DNA of 64,000 bases from an uncultured Eubacteriales bacterium (GTDB lineage: Bacteria > Bacillota > Clostridia > Lachnospirales > Lachnospiraceae), in assembly GCA_949284175.1 (NCBI GenBank), contig CASDVE010000013.1:1-64000 (forward strand). The letters are read 5' to 3'. The translations under genes and the position numbers were made by a program. Below are positions 32,713 through 39,660 of the stretch, in pieces (within the stretch, counting starts at the first letter, position 1; each line of letters opens with the position of its first letter). The notes under the pieces were generated by a model, which had not been told where the DNA came from, ran no database searches, and worked only from the letters and a program-made list of their open reading frames with translations.

Positions 32713-33441
32713 TTATTCTATACCCGCTAATTCCCTTACAACAGTGCTTGCAATAATCAACCCTGCTGTGGAAGGAACAAATGCTGTACTCCCTGGAATG
32801 CTTCTTCTTCCAGATGCTTTTGCCTCTTCTAACATCTCTTCTGTCAACGTTGGCTTTTTAGGAAGTTCTTTTGAATATACAACTTTTAATTTTTTTATTC
32901 CTCTTGTTTTACATTCCCTTCTCATCACTTTTGCAAGCGGACATACTGAAGTTTTATAAATATCGCTTACTTCAAGCAATTCTGGATGCACTTTATTCCC
33001 TGTTCCCATAGAACTAATAAGAGGCGTTCCCGCCTGTTGACATTTTTCTGCAATCAAAAGTTTTGATGTTACAACATCAATGGCATCCACTACATAATCA
33101 TACTGTTCAAAAGAAAAAGCATCTTCATTCTCTTTTCCATAATAGCAACGATGGGCATTGATAACTGCCTCTTTATTGATGTTTGCAATTCGCTCTTTCA
33201 TCACGTCTACCTTTGGTCTTCCAATGGTATCATAAAGAGCTAATATCTGACGGTTTAAATTGGATACGGAAACTGTATCAAAATCAATTAAGTCAAGAGT
33301 TCCTATCCCGCTTCTAGCAAGGGCTTCCACAACGGATGAGCCAACACCTCCAACGCCAAAAACAGCAACCCTAGCATTTGCTAAGGTCGCCATTTTGTCA
33401 GAGCCAAATAAAATTTCTGTTCTCTGAAATTCTTCTCTCAT
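32713..33441 (-). CDS. tcdA: TcdA/CsdL-like tRNA threonylcarbamoyladenosine dehydratase (ThiF/E1 family)
   Basis: The 242-residue protein has the nucleotide-binding V-F-G-V-G-G-V-G-S-S-V-V-E-A-L-A-R, D-F-D-T-V-S-V-S-N-L-N-R-Q and Y-V-V-D-A-I-D motifs of the E1-like superfamily, and the TcdA-specific R-R-S-I-P-G-S-T-A-F-V-P-S. It should cyclise t6A to ct6A in tRNA using ATP. It begins 10 bp after copA, so it may be carried on the same transcript. Confidence 0.88.
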   Translation of the reverse strand: MREEFQRTEILFGSDKMATLANARVAVFGVGGVGSSVVEALARSGIGTLDLIDFDTVSVSNLNRQILALYDTIGRPKVDVMKERIANINKEAVINAHRCYYGKENEDAFSFEQYDYVVDAIDVVTSKLLIAEKCQQAGTPLISSMGTGNKVHPELLEVSDIYKTSVCPLAKVMRRECKTRGIKKLKVVYSKELPKKPTLTEEMLEEAKASGRRSIPGSTAFVPSTAGLIIASTVVRELAGIE

Positions 33442-33451
33442 TGTTCACCTC

Positions 33452-33661
33452 TTACGCGATTGAAATAGGCTCATATCCAGCCTCTTTTACTGTATTCATA
33501 AGCACATCACTATCTACTTCTTTGTCTAACTCAACGGTAGCAGTTTTTGCTTCTAAATTTACAGTACATTTTGCTACTCCTTCCACTGCTGAAAGTGCTT
33601 TTTCAACACTAGCCTGACAGTGTCCACACATCATTCCTTCTATTGTTAATACTTTTTGCAT
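33452..33661 (-). CDS. Possible independently translated CopZ inside copA
   Basis: ATG at 33661 lies in the copA frame, and AGGAGAG (33668-33674) is six bases upstream, a better ribosome-binding site than that of many genes here. The product would be a 69-residue Atx1-like copper chaperone (G-M-M-C-G-H-C). Whether the two forms coexist is inference. The seven-A run before the ATG is also a possible slippage site. Confidence 0.5.
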   Translation of the reverse strand: MQKVLTIEGMMCGHCQASVEKALSAVEGVAKCTVNLEAKTATVELDKEVDSDVLMNTVKEAGYEPISIA

Positions 33662-36022
33662 TTTTTTCTCTCCTTTTTCTTCTTTTTTATTTTCATAAGA
33701 ATCCTTCATCAAGTCCTTATGACTGTTATTTCTTACATAGTCTGCTTTTTTCGGCTTAAACATCTTCAACCGTAAAGCATTTGTTACAACACAAAATGAA
33801 CTTAAGCTCATTGCCACTGAACCAAACATCGGATTCAGTTTCCATCCTAATATACTATAAAAAACACCTGCTGCCAATGGGATTCCAATACTATTATAGA
33901 AAAATGCCCAAAAAAGATTTTCTTTAATATTTTTCATAACCGCTTTGCTAAGCTGAATCGCAGATGCTACATCCTGCAAATCATTTTTCATAAGAACAAT
34001 ATCGGCAGATTCCATAGCAACATCAGTTCCTGCTCCAATGGCAATTCCCACATCAGCTCTTGCAAGTGCTGGTGCATCGTTAATGCCATCACCAACCATG
34101 GCAACTTTTTTACCACGTTCTTGAATCGCACGAACTTCTCGCTCCTTATCCTGTGGTAGCACTTCTGCCACTACCCGATCTAGTTGTAGTTCCTTTTGTA
34201 CTGCTTTTGCTGTACGGGCATTATCTCCCGTCAACATCACAACTTCAATTCCCATTTCTTTTAACGTATGAATCGCCTGTGCACTTGTTTCTTTGATCAC
34301 GTCAGCCACTGCAATCATACCTAAAAGCTGATTATCTTCTGCAAAGAACAAAGGTGTTTTTCCTTGTTCTGCCAATTGATTAGCTTGATCTAAATAATCC
34401 TCAATGGCAATTCCCTTTTCTCTCAATAGAGCTTCATTTCCTGCAACATATTGCTTTTTATTATAAATAGCTGTGATTCCTTTTCCTGCTATCGTTTCAA
34501 AAGACTCCACAGGCTCTTGTTTTAATTGCTTTTCTTTTGCATAATCCACAATCGCATTTGAAAGAGGATGTTCTGATGGCGATTCTATAATTCCAGCTAA
34601 TTGTAATAACTCTTCTTCCTTTGTTCCATTGGCAGGAATCACATCCGTTACTCTTGGTTTTCCTTCTGTAATCGTACCTGTTTTATCCAATACAACCGTT
34701 TTAATAGAATGAGCCGTTTCTAATGCTTCTGCGGACTTAATAAGAATGCCCTCTTCTGCTCCTCTTCCCGTACCGACCATAATCGCAACTGGTGTTGCAA
34801 GTCCTAAGGCACACGGACAAGAAATAACTAAAACAGCAATACCGATGGAAAGTGCAAATTCAAATGGTTGCCCCAGTAACAGCCATACAATAACAGCCAC
34901 AATGGCAATGGCAATGACGACTGGTACGAAGACACCACTGATTTTATCCGCTAATTTTGCAATCGGAGCTTTTGAGTTGCTTGCCTCTTCTACCAACGTA
35001 ATAATTTGAGAAATAGCAGTATCATCTCCCACTTTCTCAGCACGGAATTTAAAAAATCCAGAGCGATTGATCGTTGCTCCCATAACTTTATCCCCCACTT
35101 GTTTATCAACAGGAATACTCTCTCCTGTTAAAGCGGATTGATCAAGTGATCCATTTCCTTCAATAATCATACCATCCACAGGGACTTGCTGTCCAGAACG
35201 CACCGCTAAAATATCTCCAACAAGTACATCCTCCACCGGAATTTCTTCTTCCACTCCATTGCGAATGACCGTTGCTGTCTTTGGAGCTAAATCCATTAAC
35301 TTGCTAATGGCTTCTTTTGTCTTTCCTTTGGAACGGGTTTCTAAATATTTTCCAAGTGTGATTAAAGTTAAAATCGTTCCAGCGGACTCAAAATATAAAT
35401 CCATATGGTATCGCTCTACCACTTCCATATCTCCATGTCCAAGACCATATCCCATACGGTAGATTGCAAAAATACCATATAAAACCGCTGCTAAAGAACC
35501 AATGGCAATTAACGCATCCATATTTGGTGCTTTGGCTCTTAAAGATTTAAAGCCACGTTCATAATAGGAACGGTTCAAATACATAATTGGTAATGTCAAA
35601 AGAAACTGTGTCATACCAAAGGATACCCCATTTTCTGCCCCTGCTAAAAAGTCAGGAAGAGGTAATCCCATCATATGTCCCATAGATACATACATCAAAG
35701 GAATTAAGAAAAGAACGGAGTAAAGAAACCTCTTTTTCATTCCTTTCATTTCTATTTCTGCATCATTTACAATTTTTTCTGATACATTTTGTTTTTTTGC
35801 ACCATTTTTTGCTTGGGTAAGACTGGCACCGTATCCTGCTCTTTCTACCGCTTGTAAAATATCAGACTCGTTTATTTTTGCCTCATCGTATATCACTACC
35901 ATGTTATTCGATAGCAAATTGACATTACATTCGGTTACACCATCCAAGCCTCGAACAGCTTTATCCACATGGGCAGAACAAGAAGAACACGTCATGCCTG
36001 TCACATCAAATTTCTGTTTCAT
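33452..36022 (-). CDS. copA: Copper-exporting P1B-type ATPase CopA with C-terminal CopZ-like domain
   Basis: The 856-residue protein has an N-terminal heavy-metal-binding domain (G-M-T-C12-S-S-C15), eight membrane helices, the T-G-E-S actuator motif, the intramembrane C-P-C (I-S-C-P-C-A-L-G), D-K-T-G-T phosphorylation site and G-D-G-I-N-D-A-P-A-L. The last 69 residues are a second metal-binding domain (M-C799-G-H-C802) that is the size of a free CopZ chaperone and starts with an internal Met preceded by a perfect ribosome-binding site. It exports Cu(I). The CsoR-type operator sits directly upstream. Confidence 0.96.
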   Translation of the reverse strand: MKQKFDVTGMTCSSCSAHVDKAVRGLDGVTECNVNLLSNNMVVIYDEAKINESDILQAVERAGYGASLTQAKNGAKKQNVSEKIVNDAEIEMKGMKKRFLYSVLFLIPLMYVSMGHMMGLPLPDFLAGAENGVSFGMTQFLLTLPIMYLNRSYYERGFKSLRAKAPNMDALIAIGSLAAVLYGIFAIYRMGYGLGHGDMEVVERYHMDLYFESAGTILTLITLGKYLETRSKGKTKEAISKLMDLAPKTATVIRNGVEEEIPVEDVLVGDILAVRSGQQVPVDGMIIEGNGSLDQSALTGESIPVDKQVGDKVMGATINRSGFFKFRAEKVGDDTAISQIITLVEEASNSKAPIAKLADKISGVFVPVVIAIAIVAVIVWLLLGQPFEFALSIGIAVLVISCPCALGLATPVAIMVGTGRGAEEGILIKSAEALETAHSIKTVVLDKTGTITEGKPRVTDVIPANGTKEEELLQLAGIIESPSEHPLSNAIVDYAKEKQLKQEPVESFETIAGKGITAIYNKKQYVAGNEALLREKGIAIEDYLDQANQLAEQGKTPLFFAEDNQLLGMIAVADVIKETSAQAIHTLKEMGIEVVMLTGDNARTAKAVQKELQLDRVVAEVLPQDKEREVRAIQERGKKVAMVGDGINDAPALARADVGIAIGAGTDVAMESADIVLMKNDLQDVASAIQLSKAVMKNIKENLFWAFFYNSIGIPLAAGVFYSILGWKLNPMFGSVAMSLSSFCVVTNALRLKMFKPKKADYVRNNSHKDLMKDSYENKKEEKGEKKMQKVLTIEGMMCGHCQASVEKALSAVEGVAKCTVNLEAKTATVELDKEVDSDVLMNTVKEAGYEPISIA

Positions 36023-36035
36023 ATTCAGCCTCCTT

Positions 36036-36088
36036 TATACCCCCATCGGGTATACACCTATACTACTCCTAATTATTTTAATTGTCAA
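36036..36088 (-). promoter_or_regulatory. copA promoter with CsoR-type operator
   Basis: TTGACA (36083-36088), 17 bp, then TAGTAT (36060-36065). The palindrome tatacccccatcgggtata (36036-36054) fits known CsoR copper-repressor sites. It lies between the -10 and the AAAGGAGG ribosome-binding site, so repressor binding would block transcription. No csoR gene is in the window. Confidence 0.8.
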
Positions 36089-36112
36089 TAGAAAATTTTT
36101 ATTTTTATAAAA

Positions 36113-36153
36113 AAAGATGGAATCCACACTTTATTTTGTGCGATTCCATCTTT
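36113..36153 (-). terminator. Terminator of the ABC transporter operon
   Basis: A long stem (agatggaatc...gattccatct with extensions) is followed on the minus strand by seven T. It starts 20 bp after the ATPase stop and isolates the operon from copA. Confidence 0.85.
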
Positions 36154-36172
36154 TCCATTCTCTATGCCAATT

Positions 36173-36967
36173 TTATGCCAACATCATTCTATCATTAGCA
36201 AATTCGCCTCCACTGACCTGTTCAAACTTTTCTAACAAATCGGATACCTTTAAATTCTTTTTTTCTTCGCCTGATACATCATAGATAATTCTACCTTCAT
36301 ACATCATAATCAAGCGATTTCCGAGGCGAATGGCATCTTTCATATTATGAGTAACCATCATCGCCGTTAGCTGATTTTGATTGATGATTTTTTCTGTAAT
36401 GGCAAGCACCTTACTAGCGGTCTTTGGATCAAGGGCAGCCGTATGCTCATCCAATAATAGAAGCTCTGGTTTTTTTAAGGTTGCCATTAAAAGAGTGAGT
36501 GCTTGACGCTGTCCCCCTGACAACAATCCAACTTTACTGCTCATGCGATCTTCTAATCCAAGATCTAATATTTTCAATGCTTCTTGATATTGTTTCTTTT
36601 CTTCCTTTGTAATCCCCCATCGTATCCCTCTCTTTTCTCCTCTTCGAAAAGCAAGTGCCAGATTTTCTTGGATCTCCATTCCCGCTGCGGTTCCTTTCAT
36701 CGGATCTTGAAATACCCTCCCTAAGTACTTCGCCCTTTTATGCTCTGGCATATGGGTGATATTCATATCATTTAACAAAATCTTTCCTTCATCAATTGGA
36801 TATACCCCTGCAATCATATTGAGCGTTGTGGACTTTCCAGCACCATTTCCTCCAATGACAGTGACAAAATCTCCGTCATTCAAGGTAAGATTCACTCCTT
36901 GTAACGCTGGCTTTTCATTTACAGTCCCTTTATTAAAAGTTTTTTTCACATTCTTTAATTCTAACAT
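36173..36967 (-). CDS. ABC transporter ATPase of the TrpXYZ-type operon
   Basis: The start is ATG 36967 (M-L-E-L-K-N-V-K-K-T-F) behind AGGAGG, giving 264 residues. Walker A is G-G-N-G-A-G-K-S-T, the signature is L-L-S-G-G-Q-R-Q-A, and Walker B is L-L-L-L-D-E-H-T-A-A-L-D. The D-E-H in place of D-E-P is typical of this ATPase subfamily. It powers import by the permease and the binding protein encoded just upstream. Confidence 0.93.
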   Translation of the reverse strand: MLELKNVKKTFNKGTVNEKPALQGVNLTLNDGDFVTVIGGNGAGKSTTLNMIAGVYPIDEGKILLNDMNITHMPEHKRAKYLGRVFQDPMKGTAAGMEIQENLALAFRRGEKRGIRWGITKEEKKQYQEALKILDLGLEDRMSSKVGLLSGGQRQALTLLMATLKKPELLLLDEHTAALDPKTASKVLAITEKIINQNQLTAMMVTHNMKDAIRLGNRLIMMYEGRIIYDVSGEEKKNLKVSDLLEKFEQVSGGEFANDRMMLA

Positions 36968-37008
36968 TTTTCCTCCTAGATAAATGCCTAACCACTGCAC
37001 GAAATATG

Positions 37009-37914
37009 TTATTCCACATAGGCTCTTTTTACTCTCCATTTTTCCATCATGACAGGAATACAAAGTGCAACTGCCACTAAGAGAGCTGAGAGCAATTTCA
37101 TATCATTTGGATCCATACCAAGTCTTAATACAACGGCACGAATGACAAAATAAATAACAGAACCTAAAACCGCAGATACCAATTTACTTCCAAAAGAAAT
37201 AAAACGTTTCATAAGCATTTCTCCAATAACGATTGCTGCAAGACCGATAACAATCGATCCTGTACCAGAGTTAATATCACCAAATTTATTCATCTGACAT
37301 ACAAGCCCACCGGATAACCCAACAAGTCCATTGCTAATCATAAGAGCTAATACTTTTGTCCACTTAGTGTTCACCCCAAGAGCACGTATCATATCTTCAT
37401 TATTCCCCGTTGCTCGTAGTGTTGCTCCAATCTCCGTTCCAAATAGCCAATAGAGTAATAAAATAATAACAGCCACAAGAATAATTCCAATCATCAAAAC
37501 TACAACAGACTGATCCCATCCTGTTTTTTCCGCAAAATAAGAAAAGATTGTTTGTTTATTGAGCAACGTAATATTAGCTGCTCCCTTCATAATTCGTAAA
37601 TTCACAGACCACAAACCAATCTGTGTTAAAATACCAGCTAAAATGGCAGGTATTTCAAATACGGTATGTAAAAATCCAGTAACTCCACCTGCAAGTATCC
37701 CCGCTCCCAAAGAAATGATCAAGCCAACCACAGGATTCATTCCATAATTCATCATAACCGTAGCACAAATACAACTTCCAAGAGCAAAACTACCATCTAC
37801 GGTTAAATCGGCAATATCCATAATTCGGAATGTAAGATAAACACCTAATGCCATGATTCCATAAATAATCCCCTGTGAAACTGCCCCTTGCATTGAAATC
37901 AACCAAACACTCAT
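37009..37914 (-). CDS. ABC transporter permease (branched-chain/Trp-type)
   Basis: The 301-residue protein has about eight membrane helices, with the family-like start G-A-V-S-Q-G-I-I-Y-G-I-M-A-L-G-V-Y-L-T-F-R and G-S-F-A-L-G. It belongs with the PF04392-type binding protein 15 bp upstream and the ATPase 41 bp downstream. Members of this operon type have been linked to tryptophan or other amino-acid or nucleoside-like substrates, so the substrate stays open. Confidence 0.9.
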   Translation of the reverse strand: MSVWLISMQGAVSQGIIYGIMALGVYLTFRIMDIADLTVDGSFALGSCICATVMMNYGMNPVVGLIISLGAGILAGGVTGFLHTVFEIPAILAGILTQIGLWSVNLRIMKGAANITLLNKQTIFSYFAEKTGWDQSVVVLMIGIILVAVIILLLYWLFGTEIGATLRATGNNEDMIRALGVNTKWTKVLALMISNGLVGLSGGLVCQMNKFGDINSGTGSIVIGLAAIVIGEMLMKRFISFGSKLVSAVLGSVIYFVIRAVVLRLGMDPNDMKLLSALLVAVALCIPVMMEKWRVKRAYVE

Positions 37915-37929
37915 GATCTATCCTCCTTT

Positions 37930-38901
37930 TTATTCTAATACAGAAAGATCTATATTCAATGTCTTTGCAGTTTCTTCATTGACTGATAATTTATATTCTT
38001 CATCTGATAAATACTCAATTGGAAGATCGCCAGCCTTTGCTTCTCCCTTTAAAATTTTGACTGCCATCTCTCCTGCTTTATAACCAAGTTTTTCATAATC
38101 AACACTATAAGTTGCCAATGCTCCTGCTGTCACTTGATTTTCTTCTCCACAGATAATTGGTAGTTGATTATTTGTAGCTACCATAGCAACCGTTGCCATA
38201 GCATTCGAAATCACATTATCCGTTGGAGTATAGATAACGTCCACCTTACCAATCATAGACTCTACCACTGTTTGAATTTCATTGGAATTAGACACTGTAA
38301 ACTCTTTTGTTGTAAGACCATTGTTACTGCAAACTTCTTTTACAAGATTCACCTGTAATTTAGAATTTGCCTCAGCAGAGCAGTATAAGATACCCACTGT
38401 CTTTGCCTCTGGAAGCAATTGTTTTAATAATTCAACTTGTTTTTCCACCGGATTCAAATCAGAAGTTCCTGTCACATTTCCTCCTGGAGCTTCATTACTG
38501 ACTACAAGCCCTGCATCCGCTGGATCTGTTACTGCTGTTAAAACAATCGGAATATCTTTTGTAAGCCCTGCAACCGCCTGTGCCGATGGTGTGGCAATAG
38601 CAAAGATCAGATCCTTTTTATCATCCACCAATTTTTGTGCAATGGTTTGTGTTGTGCTTGGATCACCAGAAGCATTTTGTTGATCTAAAGTATAAGAAAT
38701 TCCAGAGTCATCAAGGGCTTTCACAAAACCTTTATTTGCTTCATCAAGGGCTTTATGCTGTGTATATTGGAATACTCCAATGTTATATGCTCCTTCTTTG
38801 CTCTCTACCTGTTCACTTCCTCCACAGCCTACTAGCATTGTCCCCATCAATATGGCCATGATAGATGTCATACCAATCTTTTTCATAAAACCTTTTTTCA
38901 T
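37930..38901 (-). CDS. ABC transporter substrate-binding lipoprotein (PF04392 / TrpX-like)
   Basis: The 323-residue protein has a lipoprotein signal with lipobox M-L-V-G-C (Cys about residue 26), then I-G-V-F-Q-Y-T-Q-H-K-A-L-D-E-A, I-F-A-I-A-T-P-S-A-Q, V-T-G-T-S-D and Y-K-A-G-E-M-A-V-K-I-L-K, the conserved blocks of the TrpX/ABC_sub_bind family. It captures the ligand outside the membrane. First gene of a three-gene operon with its own promoter. Confidence 0.92.
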   Translation of the reverse strand: MKKGFMKKIGMTSIMAILMGTMLVGCGGSEQVESKEGAYNIGVFQYTQHKALDEANKGFVKALDDSGISYTLDQQNASGDPSTTQTIAQKLVDDKKDLIFAIATPSAQAVAGLTKDIPIVLTAVTDPADAGLVVSNEAPGGNVTGTSDLNPVEKQVELLKQLLPEAKTVGILYCSAEANSKLQVNLVKEVCSNNGLTTKEFTVSNSNEIQTVVESMIGKVDVIYTPTDNVISNAMATVAMVATNNQLPIICGEENQVTAGALATYSVDYEKLGYKAGEMAVKILKGEAKAGDLPIEYLSDEEYKLSVNEETAKTLNIDLSVLE

Positions 38902-38981
38902 CTTTTTTCTCCTCTTTTTTCACTGTGCTACCACACTACTTTGTTGCGTTACGCTTTAAACTGCTAAATTATCTGTTTGAA

Positions 38982-39010
38982 ATTATAACACGCCCTTCTT
39001 CTTTCGTCAA
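38982..39010 (-). promoter_or_regulatory. Promoter of the TrpXYZ-type operon
   Basis: TTGACG (39005-39010) and TATAAT (38982-38987) are 17 bp apart. The leader is about 70 nt; it has no full T-box. Confidence 0.75.
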
Positions 39011-39068
39011 TTCTTTCTTATTTCTATTAGATTTTCTTCTACTTTTCTATTTATTTTTACATTTTATA

Positions 39069-39112
39069 TTGACAATTTTTCCCGTTTTTTTTAGTATACA
39101 CTTATAAGGAGG
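39069..39112 (+). promoter_or_regulatory. Promoter and ribosome-binding site of the YHYH protein
   Basis: TTGACA (39069-39074), 17 bp, TAGTAT (39092-39097), and AAGGAGG (39106-39112). The leader is only about 20 nt. Confidence 0.7.
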
Positions 39113-39123
39113 ATTGATTGAAA

Positions 39124-39585
39124 ATGAAAAAACTTACAAAAAAAGCAGTTGCTTATGTATCTGTATTCTTATTAGGTATCACTTCCACAGTTACTTTACC
39201 TGAGAATCCATTTGTTCTCACTGTGGAGGCTCATTCTGGAAGAACAGATAGTCATGGAGGTCACCACGATAACAAAAATAAAAGTGGTCTTGGCTCTTAT
39301 CATTATCATTGCGGTGGTCATCCTGCACATCTTCACACAAATGGTATTTGCCCTTACTCCTCAAACGCATCATCCACTTCATCTAAAAGCTCTAATACCA
39401 GTACCAGCTCTTCAACAGTGAAAAAGGTGCAACAAGCCTTAAATAAAAAAGGGTATTCTTGCGGAACGGCAGATGGTAAAATGGGACAGAAGACCATTTC
39501 TGCTTTAAAAAAATTTCAAAAAGCAAAGGGGCTTACTGTGGATGGTAAAATCGGACCACAAGTAAAAAAAGCTCTTGGAATTTAA
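39124..39585 (+). CDS. Secreted YHYH-motif protein with peptidoglycan-binding domain
   Basis: ATG 39124 gives 153 residues; a TTG at 39118 is closer to the ribosome-binding site and would add two residues. The signal peptide ends about T-V-E-A36|H37. The mature protein starts His-rich (H-S-G-R-T-D-S-H-G-G-H-H), with the conserved Y59-H-Y-H62-C-G-G-H-P-A-H-L-H-T-N-G motif that looks suited to metal binding. A Ser/Thr linker leads to a peptidoglycan-binding domain (V-Q-Q-A-L-N-K-K-G-Y, D-G-K-M-G, L-K-K-F-Q). It probably acts on or in the cell wall. The YHYH family's activity is not established. Confidence 0.85.
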   Translation: MKKLTKKAVAYVSVFLLGITSTVTLPENPFVLTVEAHSGRTDSHGGHHDNKNKSGLGSYHYHCGGHPAHLHTNGICPYSSNASSTSSKSSNTSTSSSTVKKVQQALNKKGYSCGTADGKMGQKTISALKKFQKAKGLTVDGKIGPQVKKALGI

Positions 39586-39590
39586 ACACA

Positions 39591-39628
39591 AAAAAGTTCA
39601 ATGAAGCAAAACTTCATTGAACTTTTTT
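39591..39628. terminator. Terminator between YHYH gene and xdh
   Basis: A perfect long stem (aaaaagttcaatgaag with cttcattgaacttttt) has a 4-base loop between convergent genes. Confidence 0.9.
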
Positions 39629-39660
39629 ATATAAAATTATTTATTTTTTAACATAATATA

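Noticed and set aside
38902..38981. gtggtagcac in the TrpX-type leader, resembling part of a T-box
   Set aside because: The leader is only about 70 nt and lacks the specifier loop, the full T-box bases and a terminator/antiterminator pair.
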